This document shows positions 8,740 through 17,805 of a DNA stretch of 64,000 nucleotides, in pieces. The DNA comes from Sphingomonas yunnanensis (GTDB taxonomy: Bacteria; Pseudomonadota; Alphaproteobacteria; Sphingomonadales; Sphingomonadaceae): positions 62,001 to 126,000 of the forward strand of contig NZ_JAIOKB010000007.1 of NCBI RefSeq assembly GCF_019898765.1, in the 5' to 3' direction. A program made the position numbers and the translations under genes. The notes beneath the pieces were generated by a model. It did not search any database, was not told the DNA's origin, and saw only the letters and a program-made list of their open reading frames with translations. Position 1 is the first letter of the stretch. Every line of letters starts with the position of its first letter.

Positions 8740-9738
8740 ATGACGCTCTACTCGCTCCTCGATCTCGTCCCCGTCACCGAGTCCGGCTCGGTCGCGGAGT
8801 CGCTCCGCAACGCGGCCGATCTCGCGCGGCACGCCGAGGCGCTCGGCTACAACCGTTACTGGGTCGCCGAGCACCACGGCATGACCGGCATCGCCTCGGC
8901 CGCGACCGCGGTGGTGATCGCGCACGTCGGCCAGGCGACCAGCACGATCCGCGTCGGCTCGGGGGGAATCATGCTGCCGAACTCGGCGCCGCTCCAGATC
9001 GCCGAGCAGTTCGGCACGCTCGACGCGCTCTTTCCCGGTCGCATCGATCTGGGGCTCGGTCGCGCGCCCGGCTCCGACCAGCGGGTCGCGCACGCGCTGC
9101 GCCGCAACCTCAGCAGCGACGCGAACGAGTTTCCGCGCGACGTGGTCGAGCTGCAGAGCTATTTCGCCGACGACGGCCGCACCGGCATCACCGCCACGCC
9201 CGGCGCAGGCGCCAAGCCGCAGATGTGGATCCTGGGATCCAGCCTGTTCGGCGCGCAGCTCGCCGCGATGCTGGGCCTGCCCTATGCCTTCGCCTCGCAT
9301 TTCGCGCCCGACGCGCTCGACCAGGCGCTGGCCATCTACCGCCGCGATTTCCGCCCGTCCGCGACGCTGGAGCGGCCCTATGCCATGGCGGGCTTCAACG
9401 TTTTCGCCGCGGACACGCATGAAGAAGCGGAGCTGATCGCCAGCTCGCAGCAGCAGCAGTTCGTCGCGCTGCGCACCGGCAATCCCGGCCGAATGAAGCC
9501 GCCGGTGCCGGGCTATCGCGCCTCGCTGCCGCCGCAGCATGCCGCGATCCTCGACCAGGCGCTATCAGCGAGCGCGATCGGCACGCGTGACGAGGTCGCA
9601 CGCGGCATCGCCGCCTTCATCGCGCGCACCGGGGTGGACGAGCTGATGATCACCAGCGCGGTGTACGATCACCAGGCGCGCCGACGGTCGATCGCGCTGG
9701 CGGCGGACGCGATGCAGGAGCTCAAGCTCGCGGCATAA
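8740..9738 (+). CDS. LLM-class flavin-dependent oxidoreductase (luciferase-like, MsnO8 group)
   Basis: A 332-residue TIM-barrel protein of the bacterial luciferase-like family, which uses FMN or F420 for oxidations. Characteristic segments are [14 protein letters not shown] at the N-terminus, [12 protein letters not shown] near residue 43, [20 protein letters not shown], and [10 protein letters not shown], typical of the 'group 1' luciferase-family set. I start at ATG 8740 rather than the frame's first ATG at 8704, because the upstream part encodes a proline-rich non-conserved stretch and the barrel's first strand begins directly at MTLYSLLD. The gene stands alone. The physiological substrate is unknown; alkanal monooxygenase naming would be an overcall. 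Confidence 0.9.
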   Translation: MTLYSLLDLVPVTESGSVAESLRNAADLARHAEALGYNRYWVAEHHGMTGIASAATAVVIAHVGQATSTIRVGSGGIMLPNSAPLQIAEQFGTLDALFPGRIDLGLGRAPGSDQRVAHALRRNLSSDANEFPRDVVELQSYFADDGRTGITATPGAGAKPQMWILGSSLFGAQLAAMLGLPYAFASHFAPDALDQALAIYRRDFRPSATLERPYAMAGFNVFAADTHEEAELIASSQQQQFVALRTGNPGRMKPPVPGYRASLPPQHAAILDQALSASAIGTRDEVARGIAAFIARTGVDELMITSAVYDHQARRRSIALAADAMQELKLAA

Positions 9739-9801
9739 ATCCGCGGTTTGCCGCCCACGCGTGCCCTTGCCGCGCCGCCATCGCGCCGCTAACCGCACGC
9801 G

Positions 9802-10278
9802 ATGGCGCGCGTCGGCATTATCATGGGATCCACCTCCGACTGGGAGACGATGCGGTACGCGAGCGAGACGCTCGACGCGCTCGGCATCGCGCACGAGGCC
9901 AAGGTCGTCTCGGCGCATCGCACCCCGCAGCGGCTCTACGACTATGCCAGCAGCGCCGCCGGTCGCGGCCTCCAGGTGATCGTCGCGGGTGCGGGCGGCG
10001 CGGCGCATCTCCCCGGCATGGCGGCGTCGATGACACATCTGCCGGTACTCGGCGTGCCGGTCGAGTCCAAGGCGCTCAAGGGCATGGATAGCCTGCTCTC
10101 GATCGTGCAGATGCCGGGCGGCGTACCGGTCGGCACGCTCGCGATCGGCAAGGCGGGCGCGATCAACGCCGGCCTGCTCGCCGCCTCGATCCTGGCACTG
10201 GGCGATGAAGAGCTGTCCGCGCGGCTTCAAGCGTGGCGTGCCAAGCAGACCGATGGCGTAGCGGTCGACCCGGCATGA
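9802..10278 (+). CDS. purE: N5-carboxyaminoimidazole ribonucleotide mutase
   Basis: Converts N5-CAIR to CAIR in purine synthesis (class I PurE, working with PurK). The 158-residue product has the hallmark MGSTSDW (residues 8-14), SAHRTP with the catalytic His39 region (38-42), and [11 protein letters not shown] (64-73). Length fits class I bacterial PurE. The downstream purK overlaps by 4 bases (ATGA at 10275), which gives translational coupling of two enzymes acting in sequence. Confidence 0.97.
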   Translation: MARVGIIMGSTSDWETMRYASETLDALGIAHEAKVVSAHRTPQRLYDYASSAAGRGLQVIVAGAGGAAHLPGMAASMTHLPVLGVPVESKALKGMDSLLSIVQMPGGVPVGTLAIGKAGAINAGLLAASILALGDEELSARLQAWRAKQTDGVAVDPA

Positions 10279-11348
10279 GCGTCTGGCCGATCCCGCCCGG
10301 CAGCACGATCGGCATCCTCGGCGGCGGCCAGCTCGGGCGCATGATCGCCAGCGCCGCGGCGGATCTCGGCTATCGCACGCACGTGCTCGCGCCTGATCGC
10401 GAGAGCGTCGCGGCGCAGACCGCCTCCTCGCTGACTCGCGCGGACTATCACAACAAGGTGGTGCTCGCCGACTTCGCCGCGCAGGTCGACGTCGTCACCT
10501 ATGAGTTCGAGAATGTCGCCGCCGGCCCGGTCGAGTGGCTGGCCGAGCGCGTGCCCGTCTATCCCGCGCCGAAGAGCCTCGCGGTGGCGCAGGACCGGGT
10601 GAAGGAGAAGAGCTTCGTCGAGCAGGTCGGCGGCCGCCCGGCGCGCTGGCAGGCGGTGACCTCGCGCGAGGAGCTCGACGCCGCGATCGCCGCGATCGGC
10701 TGCCCCGCCGTGCTCAAGACGACTCGCTTCGGCTATGACGGCAAGGGTCAGGCGCGGCTCGCCTCGCCCGCCGACGCCGACGCGGCCTGGGAGGCGATCG
10801 GCGGCCCGGCGGTGCTCGAGGCGTTCGTCGCGTTCAGCCATGAGTTCTCGATCGTGCTGGTGCGCGGCCGCGACGGCGCGATGACGAGCTACCCGCCGCC
10901 GTGGAACGAGCATCGCGACGGAATCCTGCACCGCTCCACTCTCCCCGCCCCGCCCGAGATCGCACGCCAGTGGACCGAGGCGGCCGCGCTCACCGGGCGC
11001 ATCGCCGACGCGCTCGGCCATGTCGGCGTGCTCACCTGCGAGTATTTCGCGAGCGCCGACGGCCCCGTCTTCAACGAGATGGCGCCGCGCGTCCATAACA
11101 GCGGCCATTGGACGATCGAGGGCGCGGTGACCTCGCAGTTCGCCAACCACGTCCGCGCGATCTGCGGCCTGCCGCTGGGCGATACCGGGCTGACCGCGGC
11201 GCGGGTGGCGATGGAAAATCTGATCGGCGACGAGTGGGAGCGCTGGCCCGAACTCGTCGCCGAGCCGGATGCCTACCTTCATCTCTACGGCAAGCGCGAG
11301 AGCCGCGCCGGGCGCAAGATGGGGCATGTCACGCGCGTGACGCGCTGA
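10275..11348 (+). CDS. purK: N5-carboxyaminoimidazole ribonucleotide synthase
   Basis: ATP-grasp enzyme that carboxylates AIR to N5-CAIR with bicarbonate and ATP; its product is passed to PurE. The 357-residue protein has an N-terminal [11 protein letters not shown] motif (about residues 13-21), central ATP-grasp segments ([27 protein letters not shown]) and the conserved [18 protein letters not shown] region. The open frame begins 14 codons earlier inside purE; the ATG at 10275 that overlaps the purE stop as ATGA is the natural start. Length is normal. Confidence 0.97.
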   Translation: MSVWPIPPGSTIGILGGGQLGRMIASAAADLGYRTHVLAPDRESVAAQTASSLTRADYHNKVVLADFAAQVDVVTYEFENVAAGPVEWLAERVPVYPAPKSLAVAQDRVKEKSFVEQVGGRPARWQAVTSREELDAAIAAIGCPAVLKTTRFGYDGKGQARLASPADADAAWEAIGGPAVLEAFVAFSHEFSIVLVRGRDGAMTSYPPPWNEHRDGILHRSTLPAPPEIARQWTEAAALTGRIADALGHVGVLTCEYFASADGPVFNEMAPRVHNSGHWTIEGAVTSQFANHVRAICGLPLGDTGLTAARVAMENLIGDEWERWPELVAEPDAYLHLYGKRESRAGRKMGHVTRVTR

Positions 11349-11413
11349 CGATAAGCGGAGCAAAGCCGCCCCCGGGGGGTTGCAGTGGCGTAACGATCCC
11401 CGAGGTTCACCGA

Positions 11414-12490
11414 ATGACGATCCCGCGGCGCCGTGTCGAGAACGGCGGCTTGCTCCTGTTCCTGCTGCTCATTAGCGTCGCCTTGGTCGCGGTGGTGTCG
11501 AGCTTCCTCGGCGCGCTTCTCTGGGCCGCGCTGGCGGCGCTGCTGTTCCAGCCGCTCTACCAGCGGCTGCTCGAGCGCTGGCCGGAGCGGCGCAACATGG
11601 CCGCCGCGGTGACGCTGCTGATCATCACCGTCGCGGTGGTGATCCCGGCGCTGATCGTCGGCAGCCTGGTGGTCGACCAGGCGGCGGGCGTCTACACCCA
11701 GATCCGCGGCGGACAGATCAACTTCGCGACCTATTTCCAGCAGGTCCATGACGCGCTGCCGCAGCGGCTCCAGGGACTGCTCGACAATCTCGGCTTCAAC
11801 AGCTTCGAGCGCGCGCAGGCACAGCTGAGCTCCGCGGTGAGCAATAGCGCGAGCACGCTGACTCGGCGCGCGCTGTCGATCGGCGCCAACGCGGCCGCCT
11901 TCCTGCTGGCGTTCGGCGTCGGGCTCTACGTCACCTTCTTCCTGCTGCGCGACGGTGACCGCATCGGTTCGGCGGTCGTGCGCTCGCTGCCGCTCGAGCC
12001 CGCGGTGGCGGCCAAGCTGGCGGACAAGTTCGTCGCCGTGGTGCGCGCGACGATCAAGGGATCGGGCGTGGTCGCGATCGTGCAGGGTGCGCTCGGCGCG
12101 GTGACCTTCTGGATCGTCGGGCTGCCCGCGGCGCTGCTGTGGGGCATCCTGATGGCGATCGCGGCGCTGCTCCCCGCGGTCGGGCCGGCGATCATCTGGG
12201 CGCCGGTCGCGCTCTACCTCTTCGCCACCGGCGCGATCTGGCAGGCGGTGGTGGTGATCCTCTCGGGCGTGCTGGTGATCGGTCTCGCCGACAATATCCT
12301 GCGCCCGATCCTGGTAGGCCGCGACACCGGCATCCCCGACTGGCTGGTGCTGGTGACCACGCTAGGCGGGATCGACCTGGTGGGGCTGAGCGGGATCGTG
12401 GTCGGGCCGCTGGTCGGCGCTTTGTTCATCACCGGTTGGCAGGTGCTGACCGAGCAGCGGGCAGCGCAGCGGGTCGAGAACGATACGTAA
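11414..12490 (+). CDS. AI-2E family transporter (YdiK/PerM-like permease)
   Basis: A 358-residue polytopic membrane protein of the AI-2E/UPF0118 family. Hydrophobic segments occur near the N-terminus (LLLFLLLISVALVAVVSS and the next ALLWAALAALLF), around VTLLIITVAVVIPALIVG, and as a C-terminal block of about five helices with GLPAALLWGILMAIAALLPAVG and VGPLVGALFITGW, both typical of the family. A charged, probably soluble loop (residues about 95-150) separates the halves. Family members have been linked to autoinducer-2 export, ion antiport or general permease roles; none can be assigned here. I begin at the ATG at 11414 since the frame upstream overlaps purK. The repeat after the stop may act as terminator. 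Confidence 0.9.
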   Translation: MTIPRRRVENGGLLLFLLLISVALVAVVSSFLGALLWAALAALLFQPLYQRLLERWPERRNMAAAVTLLIITVAVVIPALIVGSLVVDQAAGVYTQIRGGQINFATYFQQVHDALPQRLQGLLDNLGFNSFERAQAQLSSAVSNSASTLTRRALSIGANAAAFLLAFGVGLYVTFFLLRDGDRIGSAVVRSLPLEPAVAAKLADKFVAVVRATIKGSGVVAIVQGALGAVTFWIVGLPAALLWGILMAIAALLPAVGPAIIWAPVALYLFATGAIWQAVVVILSGVLVIGLADNILRPILVGRDTGIPDWLVLVTTLGGIDLVGLSGIVVGPLVGALFITGWQVLTEQRAAQRVENDT

Positions 12491-12597
12491 CTCTCCCTCC
12501 CCTTCAGGGGAGGGTCGGGGTGGGACGTCGCCGTCTCACCGAGATCGGCGCGTTCGAGAAACCGCCCCACCCCAACCCCGCCCCTGAAGGGAGAGGG
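12491..12597. repeat. Long inverted repeat (CTCTCCCT type, family 3), possible terminator
   Basis: CTCTCCCTCCCCTTCAGGGG at 12491-12510 faces CCCCTGAAGGGAGAG at 12581-12595. Inside them, TCGGGGTGGG and CCCCACCCCAACCCC also face each other. It begins immediately after the AI-2E stop and ends before the convergent small gene, so it can terminate both. Confidence 0.7.
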
Positions 12598-12611
12598 TCT
12601 GAAGCGTCACC

Positions 12612-12911
12612 TCACGCCGTACGCGTGCCCGACAGCGGGAAGCTGCCGAACGCGCCCGCGCCGACGCTGCCGGTGATCGCATCGCCGTCGACCGTCGCGG
12701 AGATGTCGAGCGTCATCGGCATCGGCGAGGTCATCTGCTGCTTCCACGCCAGCGTGTCGCCGTTCACCGAACCCTGCACGTCCGAGGCGCCCATCGCGCC
12801 CGAGGCCTGGCCGGTGAAGCTGTCGCCCTGCGACGTTACCGTCAGCGTGAGCTTCTGATCGCCCAGCGGCGACTTCACGGTGCAATCGTAGGTCCCGTCG
12901 ACTCCGGCCAT
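12612..12911 (-). CDS. Small beta-rich protein of unknown function
   Basis: A 99-residue protein beginning MAGVDGTYDCTVKSPLGDQK. It alternates short strands and turns with polar and Gly-rich loops (GDSFTGQASG, QGSVNGDTLAWKQ, GDAITGSVGAGAFGSFPLSG), suggesting a small beta sandwich or barrel. There is no signal peptide or membrane helix. The ATG at 12911 has GGAGAGCGTG just upstream. It lies 10 bases after the M16 peptidase stop on the same strand, so they are likely cotranscribed. I do not recognise the family beyond having seen similar products annotated as hypothetical in sphingomonads. Confidence 0.8.
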   Translation of the reverse strand: MAGVDGTYDCTVKSPLGDQKLTLTVTSQGDSFTGQASGAMGASDVQGSVNGDTLAWKQQMTSPMPMTLDISATVDGDAITGSVGAGAFGSFPLSGTRTA

Positions 12912-12921
12912 CACGCTCTCC

Positions 12922-15828
12922 TCACTTCGTAGCGGCGGCAGGCGTCGCCGCGGGCGGCGCGCCCGCGACCGCGGATGCCGCCATGACCTCCACCGGCAAC
13001 CCCAAGGAGTCAAGCTGCGGCTTCACCTTGGCGGCCTCTCCCACGACCACCCAGACGAACCGCGCCGGATCGATCGCGGCTTTGGTCGCCGCGGTCACCT
13101 GCGGCAGCGTCAGCGCGCGGTACTTCTGCGGGAGCGTCGCGTAATAATCGTCGGGGCGGCGATACAGGTCGTTCGACTGCATCGCGTCGAGCACGTTGTC
13201 CGACGTCTCGAACTCGCCCGAGAGCGAGCGCGTGCCGCCGTTGACCGCGCGCTCGAACTCGGCCTGGGTCATCGGCTGCGACGTGAGATAGTGCGCCATG
13301 TCGCCGCGCAGCGCCGCGAGCGCCGGACCGGTCTGGTCGGCCTGTACCGGCGCGGAGACCACATAGGGCGCCGCGAAGGCGTTGCGGCTGAAATTGCCGC
13401 CGACGCCGTAGGACCAATGCTTGCTCTCGCGCAGGTCCATGTTGAGCCGGCCGAGGAAGCTGCCGCCGAGCGCGTCGTTGCCGACCTCGACCGGCAGCAG
13501 ATCGTCGGTGCCCTTGAGCCCGGTCTGCACGCCGCCCGCGATCAGCGACTGCGGGCTGTCGGGGCGATCGATCACGACGATGCGCGGGCTGACCGAGGTG
13601 ACGCGCGCCGGGAAGCTCTTGGTGCCAGCGGCACCGTCGGCGCGCCAGTCGCCGAAGCGCGCCTCCATCACGCGCTGCACCTCGGCGAGCGGGCGATCGG
13701 ACACGACGAAGATCTTCGCCTTGTCGGGTCGCAGCCACGCCTGGCGAAAGGCGAGCAGGTCCGCGCGAGTGAGCGACGCGACCGCCGCGGGATCGCCCGA
13801 GCCCTGCGCCTTGGCATAGGGCGAGCCCGGCGACACGAGCTTGGGCAACACGCGCCGCGCCAGCCCGTTGGGGCTGGTCAGCTCCTGCGCGATCGCGGTG
13901 AGTTGCTGCGTCTTGACGCGACCCAGCTCGGCCTCGGCGAAGGAGGGCTCGCGCGCGATGCTCGCCCATAGCGCGGCACCCGCGTCGAGGTTGGCACTCG
14001 GCACGCGTAGCCCCAGCGAGGTGCGGTCGGCGCTGCTGCCGCTCGAGATCGACGCGCCGAGCCGCTCGCGCGCCTCCGCGATCTGGATCGAGTTCAGTTC
14101 GCGCGTGCCCTCGTCCATCATCGCCAGCGTCAGTTGCTGCGTGCCGAGCTTTTCGGCGACGTCGGCGGCGACGCCCGCGTCGAAGCTGAGCACCGCCTGG
14201 GTGACCGGCACCGCGGTGCGCTGCGCGTAGACCAGCTCGATCCCGTTCGACAGTCGCGCGCGCTCCACCTTGGGGAAGCTGAGCGCGCCGATCGGGCCGA
14301 CGTCGGGGAGCGGCCCGCGCGTGCCCTTGGGCGGCTGCTCGGGCGCCTCCTTCACCGGCGCGGGCGGCGGCACCTTGCTCTCGGCATAAGCGTCGCGCTG
14401 GCCGTTGACGATCTGGAGCGAATAGGCCGGGCGCGTGAGCCACTTGGCCGCGGCCGCGCGGACGCTCGCCGGGGTCTGCGCGGCGAGCGCGGCGAGCTGC
14501 TTCTTGTAGAAGCCGGGATCGTCCGAGTAGAGCGCGCCCTCGGCGAGCGCCACCGCCTTGCCGCCGAACCCGCCGATCGCCTCGAGCCCGCCGATCCGCG
14601 ATGACACCGTGCTGGTGACGTAGCGCGCGACCTCGTCCGCACTGGGGCCCTTCTTCACGAAATCGGCGACGAGCTGGTCCATCCGCGCCTGCACCTGCGC
14701 CGCGTCGACGCCCGGCCTGACCATGGCGATCAGCTGGAAGGTCCCGACCTGCGCGAAGCTCTCATATTCCGCCGACGCCTGCACCGCGAGCTTCTCGCCC
14801 TTGACCAGCACATTGTCGAACCGCGAGCTGGCGAGCCCGCCGAGCACGCCGGCGGCGACCTCCAGCGCGGGGGCGTCGCGGTCGTTGAGGCCGGGGACCG
14901 CCCATTCCTTCATCACCAGCGTCGCGGCGACGCGGTCCTTCATGATCTCGCTGGCCTTGCCTGGCAGCGACGAGGGCACCGGCGCGGGCAGCGCGACGCT
15001 CTTCGGGCCGGCGGCAATCGCGCCGAAATATTTCTCCACCTTGGCGCGCGCGGTGGCGAGGTCGACGTCGCCGGCGAGCACCAGGACGGCGTTGTTGGGG
15101 CCGTAATGGCTGCGGAACCACTCCTTGACGTCGGCGAGGCTGGCGGCGTCGAGGTCGGCCATCGAGCCGATCGTCGTGTGGCCGTACGGGTGGCTCGCGG
15201 GGAACAGCCCCTCGGTCGCCTTGTAGCGCAGCAGGCCATAGGGCTGGTTGTCGCCCTGGCGCTTCTCGTTCTGGACGACGCCGCGCTGTTCGTCGAGCAC
15301 GCTCTGCGTGATCGCGCCGGTGAGATAGCCCATCCGATCCGACTCGAGGAACAAGGCGCGGTCGAGCGCGGCGGTCGGCACCGTCTCGAAGTAATTGGTG
15401 CGATCGAAATAGGTCGTGCCGTTGAAGTCGGTGGCGCCGACCTGCTGGAGCGGCTCGAAGAAGTCGCCGGGCGCGTTCTCGCTGCCGTTGAACATCAGAT
15501 GCTCGAACAGATGCGCGAAGCCGGTCTTGCCCTGCGGCTCGTGCTTCGAGCCGACATCATACCACACGCTGACCGCGACGATCGGCGCCTTCCGATCGGT
15601 GTGCACGATCACGCGGAGGCCGTTCTTGAGCGTGAACTGCTGGTAGGGAATGTCGATCGCCTTCACCAGCTCGGACACCGGCGCGGCGGCGGGAAGCGGC
15701 GCGGTCGAGTGCGCGGGCGCCTGGGCATGAGCGGACGCGGAAAGGACCGCCAGCGCGGCGCCGGTGGCCAGGAACGCACGATAGGTCAACGGTTGATGCT
15801 CCCGCGGGGTGGTGATGGCCGCGACCAT
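12922..15828 (-). CDS. M16-family zinc metallopeptidase, two-domain, exported
   Basis: A secreted or periplasmic processing peptidase with two tandem M16 domains. The first has the inverted zinc site HLFEH (His106, Glu109, His110 counted from the start used here), within FAHLFEHLMFNGSENAPG; the second domain (from about residue 480) lacks an HxxEH and is the usual inactive partner. An N-terminal signal sequence ends at SASAHAQ. Start choice is uncertain: the frame opens at 15900, an ATG lies at 15828, and a TTG at 15789 preceded by GGGAG would give the most normal signal peptide (LTYRAFLATGAA). Similar proteins in sphingomonads are about 930-980 residues. The small downstream gene is 10 bases away. 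Substrates are unknown; the family degrades peptides and signal sequences. Confidence 0.9.
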   Translation of the reverse strand: MVAAITTPREHQPLTYRAFLATGAALAVLSASAHAQAPAHSTAPLPAAAPVSELVKAIDIPYQQFTLKNGLRVIVHTDRKAPIVAVSVWYDVGSKHEPQGKTGFAHLFEHLMFNGSENAPGDFFEPLQQVGATDFNGTTYFDRTNYFETVPTAALDRALFLESDRMGYLTGAITQSVLDEQRGVVQNEKRQGDNQPYGLLRYKATEGLFPASHPYGHTTIGSMADLDAASLADVKEWFRSHYGPNNAVLVLAGDVDLATARAKVEKYFGAIAAGPKSVALPAPVPSSLPGKASEIMKDRVAATLVMKEWAVPGLNDRDAPALEVAAGVLGGLASSRFDNVLVKGEKLAVQASAEYESFAQVGTFQLIAMVRPGVDAAQVQARMDQLVADFVKKGPSADEVARYVTSTVSSRIGGLEAIGGFGGKAVALAEGALYSDDPGFYKKQLAALAAQTPASVRAAAAKWLTRPAYSLQIVNGQRDAYAESKVPPPAPVKEAPEQPPKGTRGPLPDVGPIGALSFPKVERARLSNGIELVYAQRTAVPVTQAVLSFDAGVAADVAEKLGTQQLTLAMMDEGTRELNSIQIAEARERLGASISSGSSADRTSLGLRVPSANLDAGAALWASIAREPSFAEAELGRVKTQQLTAIAQELTSPNGLARRVLPKLVSPGSPYAKAQGSGDPAAVASLTRADLLAFRQAWLRPDKAKIFVVSDRPLAEVQRVMEARFGDWRADGAAGTKSFPARVTSVSPRIVVIDRPDSPQSLIAGGVQTGLKGTDDLLPVEVGNDALGGSFLGRLNMDLRESKHWSYGVGGNFSRNAFAAPYVVSAPVQADQTGPALAALRGDMAHYLTSQPMTQAEFERAVNGGTRSLSGEFETSDNVLDAMQSNDLYRRPDDYYATLPQKYRALTLPQVTAATKAAIDPARFVWVVVGEAAKVKPQLDSLGLPVEVMAASAVAGAPPAATPAAATK

Positions 15829-15902
15829 AGCGGTCGAACGATCGCCCGCAAGCACGCGCACCAGCAATATGGCGACACATAATATTGACTGCGTAGGCAA
15901 TG

Positions 15903-15916
15903 GTTGCTAAGGCAAC
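15903..15916. promoter_or_regulatory. Inverted repeat before the MarR gene, candidate operator
   Basis: GTTGC-TAAG-GCAAC is a perfect 5+5 inverted repeat lying 3 bases before the MarR start, with a further GGCAA just upstream at 15896. A TTGACT hexamer sits at 15885-15890. MarR proteins usually bind such sites over their own promoters (known); binding here is inference. Confidence 0.4.
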
Positions 15917-15919
15917 GGA

Positions 15920-16384
15920 ATGTCGTTCTACAACCGTGACAATTTCATGCCGGACGGGTCGGCGGGCTATCTGATCAAGCGGTGCAACCAGCTCAACCTG
16001 GCGCTGCTCGACCGAATCTTCGCCGAGGAGGAGCTGACCGCGTCGCAATGGTCAACGCTGCTCACGATCCACCTCGACTCAGAGGCGACCTGCGCCTCGC
16101 TGGCGCGCGACCTCACCTATGACAAAGGCGCGATGACGCGCATGATCGACGTGTTCGAGGCGCGCGGCCTGGTGGAGCGCACGCGCAGCGAGGACGACCG
16201 CCGCGTCGTCAACCTGGCGCTGACCGACGCCGGGCGCGACGCCGCGATGCGCTGCCGCGACAAGGCGATCGAGTGCTGGAACCTTTATCTCGCCGACTGG
16301 AGCACCGCCGAGATCGAGCAGTTCCTCGCGCAGCTCCGCAAGCTGCGCCGCACGCTGGAGGAGACCGACGCATGCGCCGACTGA
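15920..16384 (+). CDS. MarR-family transcriptional regulator
   Basis: A 154-residue winged-helix repressor. The DNA-binding region spans about residues 35-105: LTASQWSTLLTIHL, the recognition part CASLARDLTYDKGAMTRMIDVFEARGLVERT, and the wing SEDDRRVVNLALTDAGR. The flanking helices form the dimer interface. The gene is the first of a likely four-gene unit with an outer-membrane factor, adaptor and MFS pump; its 3' end overlaps the next gene by 13 bases. By position it probably represses this efflux operon and is released by a phenolic or similar ligand, as in EmrR/MarR systems (inference). Confidence 0.93.
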   Translation: MSFYNRDNFMPDGSAGYLIKRCNQLNLALLDRIFAEEELTASQWSTLLTIHLDSEATCASLARDLTYDKGAMTRMIDVFEARGLVERTRSEDDRRVVNLALTDAGRDAAMRCRDKAIECWNLYLADWSTAEIEQFLAQLRKLRRTLEETDACAD

Positions 16385-17805
16385 TCCCGCTCGCCGCCGC
16401 GCTGCTCGCCAGCGCCTGCGCGGTCCCCGGCTCGCCGCCGGTGACGGTCGCCAAGACCGCGCCCGAGCTCGCGCTCGCCGGCCCGTCAGTGACGCTCGCG
16501 CCCGACTGGTGGAGCGCGATCGGCGACCCGCAGCTCGACCGCCTCGTCGCGGACGCGCTCGCGGGCAACCCCTCGCTCGACGCCGCCGCGGCGCGCGTGC
16601 GGCAGGCCGAGGCATCACTCGCGCGGCAGGACGCCGAGCTGCGCCCCGACGCCGCGCTCGACGTCAACGTCCAGGGGGAGCGGCTGTCGAGCAACTACAT
16701 CATTCCCCCGCCCTTCGCCGGCACGGTGCGCGCGCTCGGCACCGGCCAGGCCGGGCTCAACTGGAACCTCGACCTGTTCGGTCGGCAGAAGGCCGCGATC
16801 GCGGGCGCCGCGGCGCAGCTCCAGGCGGCCGAGTACGACCGCGCCGCGGCGCGGCTGATGCTCGCCGGCGCGGTGGTGCAGAGCTACGTCGAGCTGGCGC
16901 GCGCCGAGCGCCAGGCGACGATCGCCGAGCGCACCATCGCGACGCGGCAGCAGTCGCTCGGGCTGGTTCAAGTGCGCGAGCAGAACCGGCTCGCCAGTCG
17001 TATCGACATCACCGCGGCGCAGACGCTCGTGTCGCAGGCGCAGCTCGCGCTGGTGCAGGCGCAGGGCGCGCGCGCGCTCGCCGCCGACGCGCTGGCGGCG
17101 CTGGCAGGGCGCGGCGGCGACTATGCCCGCGCCCTCCAGCCGACCCGGCTCGCCGCCGACGCCGCGCTGCCGGTGCCGGCGACGCTGCCCGCCGACCTGC
17201 TCGCGCGCCGCCCCGACGTCGCCGCGGCGCAGGCGCGGATCGCCGCTGCCGCCGCGCAGCGCCAGGTCGCGCGCCGCGCTTTCTATCCGAACATCAACCT
17301 CTCGGCGCTGGTCGGACTGCAGGCGATCGGCTTCGGCAACTTCGTCGACCTGTCGTCGGGGATCGCGGGGGGCGGCGCCGCCATCCATTTGCCGCTGTTC
17401 GACAGCGGGCGACGCACCGCCGAGCTGCGCGGCGCCACCGCCGCGGTCGACGTCGCCACCGCGCAATACAATGAGTCGGTCGTCGCCGCCGCGCGCGACG
17501 CCGCCGACGCGATCGCGCGCGTTCAGGCCGCCGACGCCGCGCGCGTGCGCCAGCGCGAGGTCGTGACCGGGCTGGCCGAGACCAACCGGCTCAACGGCGT
17601 GCGCGTTCAGAGCGGGCTCTCGAGCCGGCTCGACCTCGTCAACACCGACATCCGCCTGCTCGACGCCGAGCTGGCCGACGCCAATCTCGCGATCGACTCG
17701 CTCGCGGCGCGCGCGCAGCTCGCCACCGCGCTCGGCGGCGGCTTCGCGCTGCCGACGCCCGCGACACCCCTTCCCGCCACCGGCGCCCAGGACCTGTCCC
17801 GATGA
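16372..17805 (+). CDS. Efflux outer-membrane factor lipoprotein (NodT/TolC-like)
   Basis: Outer-membrane channel of a tripartite efflux pump. The 477-residue product has a lipobox LLASACA with the lipidated Cys at residue 16, then two OEP repeats: the first around DPQLDRLVADALAGNPSLDAAAARVRQAEA, the second from LARRPDVAAAQARIAAAAAQ. The ELRPDAALDVNV and FYPNINLSALVG strand segments and the FDSGRRTAELRGA segment are typical of NodT-type factors. I chose the ATG at 16372, where the lipoprotein signal starts; it overlaps the MarR gene. The adaptor gene follows with an ATGA overlap. Confidence 0.93.
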   Translation: MRRLIPLAAALLASACAVPGSPPVTVAKTAPELALAGPSVTLAPDWWSAIGDPQLDRLVADALAGNPSLDAAAARVRQAEASLARQDAELRPDAALDVNVQGERLSSNYIIPPPFAGTVRALGTGQAGLNWNLDLFGRQKAAIAGAAAQLQAAEYDRAAARLMLAGAVVQSYVELARAERQATIAERTIATRQQSLGLVQVREQNRLASRIDITAAQTLVSQAQLALVQAQGARALAADALAALAGRGGDYARALQPTRLAADAALPVPATLPADLLARRPDVAAAQARIAAAAAQRQVARRAFYPNINLSALVGLQAIGFGNFVDLSSGIAGGGAAIHLPLFDSGRRTAELRGATAAVDVATAQYNESVVAAARDAADAIARVQAADAARVRQREVVTGLAETNRLNGVRVQSGLSSRLDLVNTDIRLLDAELADANLAIDSLAARAQLATALGGGFALPTPATPLPATGAQDLSR

